From: Micromonospora andamanensis
GTDB taxonomy: Bacteria > Actinomycetota > Actinomycetes > Mycobacteriales > Micromonosporaceae
DNA length: 64,000 nucleotides
Assembly (NCBI RefSeq): GCF_016863495.1
Contig: NZ_BOOZ01000023.1
Location: 1-64,000, forward strand
Direction of reading: 5' to 3'
The notes under the pieces were generated by a model. It saw nothing but the letters and a program-made list of their open reading frames with translations. It did no database searches and was not told where the DNA came from. Positions 17,688 to 26,560 of this stretch are shown here, one piece after another (positions within the stretch are counted from its first letter, which is position 1; each line of letters begins with the position of its first letter). The position numbers were made by a program, and so were the translations under genes.

Positions 17688-19195
17688 GGAGGCTCCGATC
17701 CGGTGGGGGCGTTCGTCGTGTTCGCACGACGCGCCATGGATGTGATCATCGGAACGGCCAGGTCTCGGCGCGACCCGTCCAGGCGCACTGCGTGGTAAAC
17801 CTCGCGGTGTTCGTCGTCGCGGGAAAGCCCGTCCATGTTGGTGACCAGATGTAGCAGGCCAAAGACCTCGACCGGTCGGCGCAGCGACGGATCCAACGTG
17901 TCGAACAGCCGCCCCAGTGACACCAGCGGCTGCGGCGATGTCAGGGCCTCCTCCACCGTGGTGCGCAGCTGCTCCAGGGACGGGCCGCCCTGCGCCAGCA
18001 GGTCTGCCAGGGATAGCCCGTCGGGTTGTTGCTCGGCCATGTCCCGCAGCGCTGGCGGCCCGGCGTCCTCCTCGGGGTTGTGGAAGCGCTCGCGCAGGTG
18101 GTGCACCTCGATGCGGGCCGGCAGCATCGGCACCGGTACCGCGCTACGCGGGCCGGCGGTCGTCATCCACCGGGCCAGTTCCGCGTCGAGGCGCCGCAGC
18201 GTGCTGTCCAATTCTCGGTCCCGAACGGTGTTGTGGGTTTGGATGTACTCACGCAGGGTCGCGGTGACCCGGTTGCGCTGCGCCAGGACGGCGTCGATAC
18301 CGCGTCGGATCAGACCCACCGTGCCGCGCAGGTCACGACGGTCGGCGTCGTTGAGGATCTCGGTCGCCGTCGGATGGTTCAGCAGCGCCGACAGATCCTC
18401 CCGTAGCTGCAGCAGCAGCTCGTCGTCGCGCAACAAGGTGAACGCTCCTTCGAACGCCCGACCCTCTGCGGTCGCGGTCATCAGCGAGTCGATCCGCCGC
18501 AGATAGTCGTCGATCACGTCGCCGGCGTGTCGGTCCTCTGCCCGGAACGAGCCCAAGATCTGCGCCCGTAACGCCATGAACGCCTCCTCCACCCGGGCGA
18601 AGTCACTTGGCAGCGCCGCGACCAGCTGCAGCAGCTCCCCGAACCCTTCCAGCATGTAGTCGGCGGACACTTGCGGCAGCTCGCCGCCTTCAAAGAGGCG
18701 GTCCCGTTCCCGGGTCAGCCGCGCGATCTCGCTGTTGAGGATGTCGACTCGGGCGCCGCGATCCGGGTTCGCTTCCGTATTGAACCGTCGGACCGCGTTG
18801 ACGATTGTCGCGATTCGATGCTCGCTCAGGGTCGCTCGCTCGCGGGTCAGGCTCGTCACCAGGTTGAGCGCGTCCTGAGCGTGACTGGTCAGGGTGTAGA
18901 CCTCGGTGCCGTCGTCGTCGACGCTGCGGACCAGCCACTGCCCCCGCATCCACCGCAGACACAATTCCCGGCCTGAACCCGCCGGCACATCTGTCACACC
19001 AGCGACTCGCAGGCGATCGAGATAGTTGTCGACCTGGGCGTGCAGCCGCGCGGCCGGGATGCTGCGGTTGTCCCGGCTGAACGCGCCGCGAAGCATCGCG
19101 ATGACCACCCGCGCGTGGCTCCGGTAGAGCAGGGTCAGGGTCGGCTGGTCGAACGCACCGGCCACCCGCGCCAGCTCACCGACGATATCGCTCAC
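17684..19195 (-). CDS. jetA: Wadjet subunit JetA, kleisin-like protein (DUF3375)
   Basis: This is the first gene of the Wadjet set. I place the start at GTG 19195, giving VSDIVGELARVAGAFDQPTL (503 residues), because AAGGGAGG precedes it at the right distance; the frame is open further upstream but that text is not protein-like. DUF3375 features are present: an N-terminal helical region with YLDRLRVAG, a middle coiled coil (ARLTRERDRLFEG), SDFARVEEAFMALRAQILGSF, and the DEGRAF-like EGRAFEGAFTLLRDDELLLQL. JetA is the kleisin subunit that closes the JetC ring. It is followed by jetB with a 4-bp overlap. A 281-bp gap separates it from the upstream sbcC stop, so the Wadjet genes may have their own promoter there. 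Confidence 0.93.
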   Translation of the reverse strand: MSDIVGELARVAGAFDQPTLTLLYRSHARVVIAMLRGAFSRDNRSIPAARLHAQVDNYLDRLRVAGVTDVPAGSGRELCLRWMRGQWLVRSVDDDGTEVYTLTSHAQDALNLVTSLTRERATLSEHRIATIVNAVRRFNTEANPDRGARVDILNSEIARLTRERDRLFEGGELPQVSADYMLEGFGELLQLVAALPSDFARVEEAFMALRAQILGSFRAEDRHAGDVIDDYLRRIDSLMTATAEGRAFEGAFTLLRDDELLLQLREDLSALLNHPTATEILNDADRRDLRGTVGLIRRGIDAVLAQRNRVTATLREYIQTHNTVRDRELDSTLRRLDAELARWMTTAGPRSAVPVPMLPARIEVHHLRERFHNPEEDAGPPALRDMAEQQPDGLSLADLLAQGGPSLEQLRTTVEEALTSPQPLVSLGRLFDTLDPSLRRPVEVFGLLHLVTNMDGLSRDDEHREVYHAVRLDGSRRDLAVPMITSMARRANTTNAPTGSEPP

Positions 19196-19206
19196 CGGAC
19201 GCTGCA

Positions 19207-19212
19207 CCTCCC
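19207..19212 (-). promoter_or_regulatory. Shine-Dalgarno that decides the jetA start
   Basis: GGGAGG within GAAGGGAGGTGCAG lies 11 bases before GTG 19195. No comparable site precedes the upstream in-frame start candidates, so this site fixes the jetA N-terminus. Confidence 0.6.
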
Positions 19213-19424
19213 TTCGCCGAGCCCTGCGACTACAGTGGGCCTGGCATTCGACCCGCCTCGGGCAACCGGCCGCCAGGAAACGTCCCCACTGTGGTCGTCG
19301 TGCACCGCCCGCGATGACTTCGCATGTGACATCCCGTCGACCTCCCCAACACGCATAGATGATGCCAGGCGGGTACGACGAAACCGCCAATAGCACATGA
19401 GTACGATCGATCGACGCGCGGTAG

Positions 19425-19463
19425 GCGGGTCCTGCCGCGGCGTCCAGCCGCCGCGTAGCCCGC
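19425..19463 (-). terminator. Two-step hairpin downstream of sbcC
   Basis: The inner arms GCGGCG and CGCCGC (19437-19454) enclose a 6-nt loop, and outer arms GCGGGT and GCCCGC (19425-19463) pair around them. The structure lies 14 bases after the sbcC stop in the direction of transcription. It could terminate the upstream six-gene unit and separate it from jetA. Confidence 0.5.
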
Positions 19464-19476
19464 TTTCAGTACGTGT

Positions 19477-22467
19477 TCATGAGTGCAGCCCTTCGGCATC
19501 GGCTGCGTCAGCGAGGGCACCCAGCTCCGCCTCGGTCGCCCACCGAAGGCTGCTGCCGACAGGTGATTTGGTGACCCGGATCAGCGATGTCACATGCTGG
19601 GCGACGGCCAACATGTGGCTGATGACCACGACCAGCCGTCCGGCGCTTGCCTGGGTGGACAACGCGTCGAGGGCATCGACCAAGGCGGTCTGGTCGAGTG
19701 TGCCGAAGCCTTCGTCGAGGAAGAGCGCCTCGGCTCGGCCGCCGCTGCTGCTGCTCGCGTGTTCAACAAGCGCCAGGGCCAATGCCAAGCTGGCCTGGAA
19801 CGTCTCTCCGCCGGAGAGGGTCTTCACGTCCCTCAGGCGGCAGGTGTGCTCATCCCACACCTGGAAATCGGCGCCGAACGCGAACCGCCCGAGGGACATG
19901 CCGCGCAGGAGCCCGGTGGCGGTACCCAGCAGGGTCTGCTGTCGCTGGTGCACGACATCGGCCACGAACTTCCCGTCGCCCAGGAGCTTCACCAGGGCAT
20001 CGAGCCCGTCCACGTGCGGTTGCGCGATCTTGAGACGGGCGACGAGGTTGTCGTATTCGACGGTCTTGGCGGTCGCGTCCTGGTACGTGCTCTCGGCGAC
20101 GGCTTTGCGCCCGATCGCATCGTTGAGTGCCTCTTCGAGAGGCTTACCGCTGGTCGGCGCTTCCGCGATGATCACGGCGCTCTGATGGGCGCATCGGCGT
20201 CGAACCTGGTCAAGCTGGATGAGCTGGCGGTCGGCGGACGTGATCGCGTCCAGCGACTTCGCGGCGACGGTGGCGGCCCACTCGGAGTGGACGTTGACCT
20301 CGGCGGTGACGTCGATGTCAGGCGCCTCCGGCAGCGACAGCGTGGCCGCGATCGCGACCTGTGTGGCTCGGAGCTTCAGCACGGCATGGCTGGCGGTCTT
20401 GGCCGGCTTGGTGACGTGTTCGGCGCGGCGCTGGACGAGTTCCTCGCGCAGGACGCTCAATTGCTTGAGTTCGTCGTCGATGCCGTCGATCGACTTCCAC
20501 CGTCCAGCGAGTTCTTCCTGCTCCCGGCCGGCGGACTCCTGTCGCGCCAGGACGGCGGCGGCGGTGGGATCATCGGGCCGGTACCGTTGCGGCACCTGCT
20601 TGATGAGTTCGGCGATTCCGGCATGGAGCTTCCCAAGGTCACGTTCTTCACGTTCCACCGCAGCGGCATCGCGCTCGACCTGGTCGCCGACGGCTTTGGC
20701 CTTGGCTGCGGCCTCCGTCTTGCTCTTGCGCAGCGTCGCTGCAGTTTCGGCAAGGGCGGCATGTTCCTCGGCGGCCTGTCGCAGGGCGGACAGGCGGGCG
20801 GCGAGGATCACGTCGTCCTCGGAATCGAGCACGAACGGGCCGAGCTGCACAGTAAGGGCGTCGAGGGCAACTTGGGCCCGCGTGGTCTGCTCCGTGAGAT
20901 CCTGCGTTGCCCGATCAGCGAGTGCCTGGGCCTTGCTGTGAGTGGCGACCGCCTCGGTGGCCGCCTCGCCGGCCTTCTTGGCCTTCCGCTGCGCGGCGGC
21001 GAGGGCACGTTGCGCGGCCTTGAGGTCCGGTGCGTGGGGTGGGGTGAACCCGTCGGGCAACGGGTGCTCGCACACCGGGCATGCGTCGCCGGGTGCTAAG
21101 CCTTCACCGGCGTGGGCGGCGGCATTGGCACGCCGCTGCCCCTGCAGCTCCTCCTCGGCGGCATCGACCTCACGGTCGAGGTCAGCGGCGGCTTCCTGCT
21201 TCTTTTCCAGGTCCGCGGCCGTCTCAGTCGCTTCGGCGGCGAGACGCTGCTCGGTGGCGGCGAGCTCCTGGCGTTGCTCGGCAAGACGGCGGGCGTCGGC
21301 GAGGGCGGCGCGAAGCTTCGCCAGATCGTCCTTGAGCCCGTCCACGACGTCGGCGTGGTCGGCGAGGGTACCTTCTGCCTGTGTGAGGAGCGGCTCTTGC
21401 CGTGTGACTTCGGCGGTGGCCGCTGCAGCTTCTGCCCGCAGGGCTTCGAGGGCCTGCACGTCTGTTTGGTGGCGTTCGCGGCGTTGCGTCTCGTTGGTGA
21501 TGCGTTCGTGCAGTCGCGACAGTTGCCGCACTGCGGTTGTGAGGGCTTCGGCCTGCGAGCCGCCGGGCCGGAAGTCGCCCAGTTCTGCGAGCAGTTCTTC
21601 TCGTCGGACGCGCAGCGGCTCGGCTCGGGCGGTGAGCTGGTGCTCCTCGCCGGTGACCTCGCGGTCGAGGGCGGCCAACTGACGCAGTCGTTGTGCCGCG
21701 TCGGTCTGGACGGCTTTCGAGAGGACCGCTCGTAGTTTGGTGAGGGCGGCGTGCTGTTCGGCCGCGGCCTTTTCCTCGTCAAGGAGACCGGCGACGGCTG
21801 TCTGCGCTGCCCTGAGCTGCCCGAGTTCCACGCTGATCGTTTTCGCATCCTCGGCGGCAGTACGGGCGGTCGTTCGGGGGTCTCCGAGTGCCGTTATGCA
21901 GGCGCGCAGGTCGGCGATGGCGGGGGTGAGCGCGTCGCGGTGTTGGCGGGCACGGACCGCAACCGTGTCGAGGATGTCGAGGCCGAGCAGGCCCTTGAGG
22001 ATCTTGGCTCGTTCACCGTCGCTGGCGTGCAGCAGTTGCTCGAACTTGCCTTGGGGCAGGAGGACCGAGCGGAGGAACGTCTTGTTGTCCATGCCAACGA
22101 GGTCAACGACGCGTTGGGTGACGGACCTGCCGTGCACGACCTCGCCGCCGTCGAGCGATTCGAGCTTGTGGAACGTTCCGGTCGTTTTCCGCGACAGTTG
22201 CCGGGTCACCCGCCATGGGCGCCCACGGGCCTCGAACTCCAGGATCGCGACCAGGGTGCCCTCGCCGCCGTCTGCGATCAACACCTTCGGGGACGGTGCG
22301 TCCCAGGTTGGGGTGCCGTAGAGCGCGAAGTTGATCGCCATCAGGATGGTCGACTTGCCCGCGCCGGTGTCGCCGATGATCCCGACGAGGTCGTGGCCAC
22401 GGAAGTCGATGTACTGCTGGCCGATGTAGGAGCGGAATCCGGAGAAGGTGAGCTGTAGCGGCTTCAT
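19477..22467 (-). CDS. sbcC: SbcC/Rad50-like ATPase with zinc hook
   Basis: This 996-residue protein is a Rad50-family ATPase. Walker A GDTGAGKST is at residues 32-40 after LVGIIGDTG; the Q-loop region LPQGKFEQLLHASDGERAKI is near 150. Two long Ala/Glu/Arg-rich coiled coils flank a zinc hook CPVCEHPLP near 460. The C-terminus has signature LSGGETFQASLALALALVEH, Walker B ALFLDEGFGTLD and the switch region VVISHM. With SbcD it forms the SbcCD (Mre11-Rad50) complex that opens and trims DNA ends and hairpins. The start overlaps the sbcD stop in ATGA. An actinobacterial chromosome normally has its own sbcCD elsewhere, so this may be a dedicated accessory copy; that second copy is not visible here. 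Confidence 0.94.
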   Translation of the reverse strand: MKPLQLTFSGFRSYIGQQYIDFRGHDLVGIIGDTGAGKSTILMAINFALYGTPTWDAPSPKVLIADGGEGTLVAILEFEARGRPWRVTRQLSRKTTGTFHKLESLDGGEVVHGRSVTQRVVDLVGMDNKTFLRSVLLPQGKFEQLLHASDGERAKILKGLLGLDILDTVAVRARQHRDALTPAIADLRACITALGDPRTTARTAAEDAKTISVELGQLRAAQTAVAGLLDEEKAAAEQHAALTKLRAVLSKAVQTDAAQRLRQLAALDREVTGEEHQLTARAEPLRVRREELLAELGDFRPGGSQAEALTTAVRQLSRLHERITNETQRRERHQTDVQALEALRAEAAAATAEVTRQEPLLTQAEGTLADHADVVDGLKDDLAKLRAALADARRLAEQRQELAATEQRLAAEATETAADLEKKQEAAADLDREVDAAEEELQGQRRANAAAHAGEGLAPGDACPVCEHPLPDGFTPPHAPDLKAAQRALAAAQRKAKKAGEAATEAVATHSKAQALADRATQDLTEQTTRAQVALDALTVQLGPFVLDSEDDVILAARLSALRQAAEEHAALAETAATLRKSKTEAAAKAKAVGDQVERDAAAVEREERDLGKLHAGIAELIKQVPQRYRPDDPTAAAVLARQESAGREQEELAGRWKSIDGIDDELKQLSVLREELVQRRAEHVTKPAKTASHAVLKLRATQVAIAATLSLPEAPDIDVTAEVNVHSEWAATVAAKSLDAITSADRQLIQLDQVRRRCAHQSAVIIAEAPTSGKPLEEALNDAIGRKAVAESTYQDATAKTVEYDNLVARLKIAQPHVDGLDALVKLLGDGKFVADVVHQRQQTLLGTATGLLRGMSLGRFAFGADFQVWDEHTCRLRDVKTLSGGETFQASLALALALVEHASSSSGGRAEALFLDEGFGTLDQTALVDALDALSTQASAGRLVVVISHMLAVAQHVTSLIRVTKSPVGSSLRWATEAELGALADAADAEGLHS

Positions 22468-23687
22468 GCGGCACCTCCGATCGGGGTGCTGAGCTGCGCC
22501 TCGACCGGAAAGTGCGGGTCGCGGTCGTCCTGCGCCGCGGCAAGGAACTCGGACATGAGGCTGGTGACCGTGTCGATCGACGCAATGCCCGCCCCGTGCT
22601 CCTGCACGTACTGCTCGAACGATTCGAGCAGGGTGCGCTGCGACGGGATCTGCCCGGGTTCCACGACGTCGTTGCGGGGTTGTGCCCCTGCGACGCGCTG
22701 CTGCACGTCCAGCACCCGCGCCTTCGCCAGCAGGGTATGAACGCGTTGGGCGAGGGCGGGTTCAAACACAGGTGTGTGCAGCGTGACCAGGCACAGCGCG
22801 TCGCCGATGGTGCCGGCCTGCTTCTGCAGTTCGTCCCAGGTCCCGTCGAACTCGATCAGTGCCCGGCCGCCGCGCAGCGGGACCTCCTCGCACACGGCTG
22901 GCTTGCCGGGCTCGACGGTCACGAGGGTCACGCTCTTTTGTTGTCCGGCCTCGCCGAAGTCCAGCGGGATCGGTGAGCCCGCGTAGCGTCCGACGGCCCG
23001 GCCGGGCAGCGGCTGCGGCTGGTGGATGTGGCCGAAGGCGGCGTAGTCCACGGCGGGGATTGCGTTGGGGTCGACGGCGAACTCTTCGGTGGTGTGACGG
23101 GCCCGCTCGCTACCGGCGAGTCCGGCGCCGGTGACGTGCATGTGGGCGGTGAACAGGGTGACCTCGGACCGTGGGTCCAGCCCGTCCGCCAGGCCGGCGG
23201 CGATGCGGGCTTGCAGGTCGGCGAGCTGTTCGCGGTAGGTGCTCGACCAGGACTGGGCGCCGGGGACGATAGTCATGCGTTGGGGGTAGATGAACGGCAG
23301 GACCCCAATCCGGGCTCGGGTCCCGTCGCGGCCCGGCACGATGAGATAGTCACCGTTCGCGCCGCGCGGCTGGCTGACGAAGTGCAGTTGGTGCAGGCGG
23401 CCGAGTTTGTCGAGGTAGCGGTGCAGGGCGATGTTGTCGTGGTTGCCCGTGACGACGATCGTGGGGGCGATCGCGGCCAGTTCGGCGAGCCAGCCGACGA
23501 CGCGTTCGATGTCGGTGTGGCTGACCCTGGAGTGGTCGATCAGGTCCCCGGAGTGCAGGATGCCGTCGGGCCGGTGTTGCTTGGCGATGTCGATGATTTC
23601 GGCCATGGCGTCGGCGAGGTCGGACATCCGGGGTTCGTTGTAGGTGGTCCGGCCGGCGTGCCAGTCGGAGGTGTGCAGAAAGAGCAT
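22464..23687 (-). CDS. sbcD: SbcD/Mre11-like exonuclease
   Basis: All Mre11/SbcD phosphoesterase motifs are present: HTSDWHAG at the N-terminus, HSGDLID near 55, VVTGNHDN near 90, a middle TAHMHV and FGHIHQP, all metal ligands. I place the start at ATG 23687 (MLFLHTSDWH), where SbcD proteins normally begin; AAAGG precedes it, while the in-frame ATG 23705 has no ribosome site. This gives 407 residues. The C-terminal ~120 residues form the capping/helical region with QEHGAGIASIDTVTSLM. It is the nuclease subunit of SbcCD, and its stop overlaps the sbcC start by 4 bp. It follows the helicase gene after a 57-bp gap. Confidence 0.93.
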   Translation of the reverse strand: MLFLHTSDWHAGRTTYNEPRMSDLADAMAEIIDIAKQHRPDGILHSGDLIDHSRVSHTDIERVVGWLAELAAIAPTIVVTGNHDNIALHRYLDKLGRLHQLHFVSQPRGANGDYLIVPGRDGTRARIGVLPFIYPQRMTIVPGAQSWSSTYREQLADLQARIAAGLADGLDPRSEVTLFTAHMHVTGAGLAGSERARHTTEEFAVDPNAIPAVDYAAFGHIHQPQPLPGRAVGRYAGSPIPLDFGEAGQQKSVTLVTVEPGKPAVCEEVPLRGGRALIEFDGTWDELQKQAGTIGDALCLVTLHTPVFEPALAQRVHTLLAKARVLDVQQRVAGAQPRNDVVEPGQIPSQRTLLESFEQYVQEHGAGIASIDTVTSLMSEFLAAAQDDRDPHFPVEAQLSTPIGGAA

Positions 23688-23744
23688 GGCGAGGTCGCCT
23701 TTCATCGGCTACGTCGCGGCGCAGCCTGAGGAGTCCGAGGGCGG

Positions 23745-25073
23745 TCAGTGCGGGGCGCTGACGCGGTGGTTGGCCAGGTGGGCGAGGACGGCCTGGTTGG
23801 CCTCCCACCCGTCCGGGAACTTGATGAAGCCCTTGAGGTGTACGGGTTCGGTGCCGGGGTGGGCGTCCAGGAGCTCGGGGATGCCGCGGCGGCCGACCAC
23901 GATGCAGGCGTGACGGTGTCGGGATGTCAGCACGCACAGTCGTCCGGGGGTCAGATGGAACGGCGTGGCGTCGATCCGTCCGGACAGCGGGTGCAGGATC
24001 ACGGTGATGTCGAATTCGGCGCCTTGCAGCCGGTTCGCGGTGTCGACCCGGATCCCGTCCGCTATCTCGCCGCGGGCCCGCAGGGCTCGGGTGATGGCGG
24101 CGACCTGGTCGCGGTGCGCGGCGCCGACGGCGATCCGCGCGGCGGTGAGCCGCCGGCCGCCAGGGGCTTGTTCACACCTCGTTTCGGTGCCGCGTTGCAG
24201 GAGCCGGACGGCGACGTCAGCGGTCGCGGCGACCGTCTCGGCGTCGGTCCGCAGGGTGTTGCGGTGCGGTAGCTCGAGGAAGCCCCATCCGCTGCCTGCG
24301 GCGAGGTCGATCACTTCGTCGACTGCCGTGCGTCGGATTCCGACGGTTGGCACATGTGTCGCGCGTTCGCCGTCGTGGGTGCCGGGAGCGAACTGCGAGA
24401 AGGGGTAGAAGGCCGTCTGGACCAGGCGTGTGGCACTGGCTGGCAGCCTCCAGGTCACCGGGAGTTCGTGCGGGACGATGTGGGGGTTGTTGCGCAGCAG
24501 CACCGCCACGGCGCTCTGCATCGGGTCCCAGGGCAGACCGGCCCACCGTTCCCCGTCGATCGGGGAGAACGGGTCGAGCTGTCCGGGGTCACCGACGAGC
24601 AGCATCTGTTCGAACAGCGGCACGATCAGCAGCAGCATGTCCGAGCGCATCTGGTATGCCTCGTCGACGATGGCCCAGGGCCATGTCCGGGCGGTCTGCA
24701 CCTGCGCCCATTTGGCGGCGGTGCCGACCACGACTCGGCAATCCGGCAGGTCATCGACGCGGGAGGCGACCTGGACGTTGGGCAGAAGCACGGTCGGCGG
24801 CGGCTGGTAACCGTCGCGGGACAGCCGTCCGACGGGCAGGCCGGGTAACCGGTTCGCGATCTTGACGACGAGGTCGTCGACCTGCGCGTTGGTCTGGGCG
24901 ACCACCGCAACGGGGTCACCGGCTGCGGCGATCTCGGTCCCGACGCGGCCTACCAGGGTCGACTTGCCGGCGCCGGGCGGAGAGTCGACGACGACCCCTC
25001 GGTGTCCGCCGTCGGTGAACGCGGTGAGGATCTGCGCGGTCTTGATCTCTGCGCGGTCGTGCGGCGTGGTCAT
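23745..25073 (-). CDS. SF1 (Upf1/Dna2-like) DNA helicase
   Basis: The protein has 442 residues from ATG 25073, which overlaps the upstream stop in ATGA; the longer open frame upstream is inside the neighbouring gene. SF1B-type motifs are clear: Walker A DSPPGAGKSTLVGRV near residue 17, motif II WAIVDEAYQM, motif III LLVGDPGQLDPFSP, motif V-like RLQGAEFDITVILHPLSG and motif VI-like LTSRHRHACIVVGRRG. It is compact, close to the bare two-RecA core, with the order seen in AAA_11/AAA_12 helicases. Placed between an unrecognised gene and sbcD, and two genes from a RecB/Cas4-like nuclease, it would supply unwinding for DNA-end resection, analogous to Dna2. That partnership is inferred from operon structure. 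Confidence 0.88.
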   Translation of the reverse strand: MTTPHDRAEIKTAQILTAFTDGGHRGVVVDSPPGAGKSTLVGRVGTEIAAAGDPVAVVAQTNAQVDDLVVKIANRLPGLPVGRLSRDGYQPPPTVLLPNVQVASRVDDLPDCRVVVGTAAKWAQVQTARTWPWAIVDEAYQMRSDMLLLIVPLFEQMLLVGDPGQLDPFSPIDGERWAGLPWDPMQSAVAVLLRNNPHIVPHELPVTWRLPASATRLVQTAFYPFSQFAPGTHDGERATHVPTVGIRRTAVDEVIDLAAGSGWGFLELPHRNTLRTDAETVAATADVAVRLLQRGTETRCEQAPGGRRLTAARIAVGAAHRDQVAAITRALRARGEIADGIRVDTANRLQGAEFDITVILHPLSGRIDATPFHLTPGRLCVLTSRHRHACIVVGRRGIPELLDAHPGTEPVHLKGFIKFPDGWEANQAVLAHLANHRVSAPH

Positions 25074-26560
25074 GACCAGTCCTCCGCTGCGTCCTCGACA
25101 ACGGGCGTAGAGTCCGGTGGCGGGCCGCCGTGTGTCCAGGGGGTCTCGTCGCGTGTCGGCCACGGCCGGCGCCGGACGAATGTCTCGGTGACGCTCGTGT
25201 AGGTGACGTCCTCGCCGAGCGTGGGCACCGAGCCGGGCTTTGCGGTGAGGCCGCTGCCCATCTGGTTGTGCAGCTCGAGCTCGATACGCCAGCCGTCTTC
25301 GGTCTCGGTGACCGATTCGATGACCGCCTGCTGGCCGTTGCGGGCCGGGTCGTACACGTGCTGCCCGACGTCGAGATGAGTCTGGTCGCCGGTCGCCACC
25401 GTGACCAGCGGACGCAGCATATTGCGGCGCAGCCCGGGCACGCGGCGAGCCGGGTCGACGTCGACGACCTGCCCGGCGAACGCCTCACCAGTGAGACGAT
25501 GATCCGCGATGACGAGCGGGTCGTCGTAGGCGCGTTGCGCCTCGAACGCGGCCATGCGCTGTTCCAGCTCGGCGAGTCGTTGGGCGCTGCGGCCGGCGCT
25601 GTCGCGTTTGGCCTGCGGTCTGCCACCGTCCGCGACGTACCGGTGGAACGAGGTGAATCGGTCGCGTTGCTGCTCCCACCGTTTCGGGACCCGCGGCGCC
25701 TCGGGCACGTCGCGCAGCAGGTCGATTGCCGTCCACGTCAGCTCCCAGGTCGGGCGCATCTGCTCTTCCAGCATCGCGGTCAGCCGCCGGTGAACGGCGT
25801 TGTGTGCCGCTGGGTTCCGCGCGGTGGCCAGGTCCCGAAGCGCGGGTTCTAGGAAGAGCCGGTCGAAGGTCGGATCGGTGGACGGACCGGCCGGTGGGCA
25901 CAGTTGCGGGTTCTCCGCTCGGCTGACTGCTGCGGCGACGTCCATCCCTTCGGGCGGGGCGAGCCAGGCCATCTGGGCGGCGAGGTTGCCGTCTTCGAGA
26001 TCGCTTTGGCCGGTCGCCCAGACGGCAGCGATCGCCTGGGTCGCCGCGATCAGCGCGCCGGTGTCGGCAAACTCGGCCTGCTCGGCGAACCAAGTCAGCC
26101 AGATGCCGAGGTCGCGTACCTTCTTCGGCACCGCCCACGGACCCTCGATGAAACGTAGCCTCGTCATTCGGCCCAGCGTGCGGATGAACTCGATCCCTGC
26201 CGGGTTCGGTACCCAGAGCTGCGGGGCGTCGACGACCCGCAGCCGCGCATTCGGCCCCGGACCGGTGGCCTGGGTCTGCTGTGCGGCAGTTTCGATGGGG
26301 AACAGCAGTTCGCTGGCGAGCCTGCCGGCGAACTCGATTCGCTCCGCGCGGTTGCGTGGCTGGCGGGTCACGATCAGGGTTGGCCGGGCACGGTCGGGGC
26401 CGACCATCGCGGCGAGCGGTGCGTTGGTCTCCCCGGCCAACGTGAGCGGCACGATGACGATCGGCTTCGACGAGATGTGCAGGTGCCGGTAGACGGTCAG
26501 CTGCTGCGGTGTCATCGAGTACGCCGCCAGCGCCTTGGCCAGGGAGGTCAGTATGGTCAC
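25070..26560 (-). CDS. Unrecognised protein of the nuclease-helicase-SbcCD operon
   Basis: I recognise no family for this 496-residue protein. It begins MTILTSLAKALAAYSMTPQQ with a short helical leader, then beta-strand-like text (PIVIVPLTLAGETNAPLAAM, PTLIVTRQPRNRAERIEF). A long, mostly helical middle contains RRLTAMLEEQMRPTWELTW and a short coiled coil AQRLAELEQRMAAFEAQRAY. The C-terminal third is strand-rich (DVGQHVYDPARNGQQAVIES, EDGWRIELELHNQ) and ends in a Pro/Asp tail. No transmembrane segment, Walker or nuclease motif was seen. It overlaps the genes on both sides by 4 bp (ATGA), which strongly suggests a stoichiometric partner of the nuclease and helicase. A helicase/nuclease scaffold or end-binding subunit is a guess. 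Confidence 0.75.
   Translation of the reverse strand: MTILTSLAKALAAYSMTPQQLTVYRHLHISSKPIVIVPLTLAGETNAPLAAMVGPDRARPTLIVTRQPRNRAERIEFAGRLASELLFPIETAAQQTQATGPGPNARLRVVDAPQLWVPNPAGIEFIRTLGRMTRLRFIEGPWAVPKKVRDLGIWLTWFAEQAEFADTGALIAATQAIAAVWATGQSDLEDGNLAAQMAWLAPPEGMDVAAAVSRAENPQLCPPAGPSTDPTFDRLFLEPALRDLATARNPAAHNAVHRRLTAMLEEQMRPTWELTWTAIDLLRDVPEAPRVPKRWEQQRDRFTSFHRYVADGGRPQAKRDSAGRSAQRLAELEQRMAAFEAQRAYDDPLVIADHRLTGEAFAGQVVDVDPARRVPGLRRNMLRPLVTVATGDQTHLDVGQHVYDPARNGQQAVIESVTETEDGWRIELELHNQMGSGLTAKPGSVPTLGEDVTYTSVTETFVRRRPWPTRDETPWTHGGPPPDSTPVVEDAAEDWS

Noticed and set aside
19594-21099. Plus-strand 501-codon frame in sbcC
   Set aside because: Antisense of the coiled-coil region; no family-like sequence.
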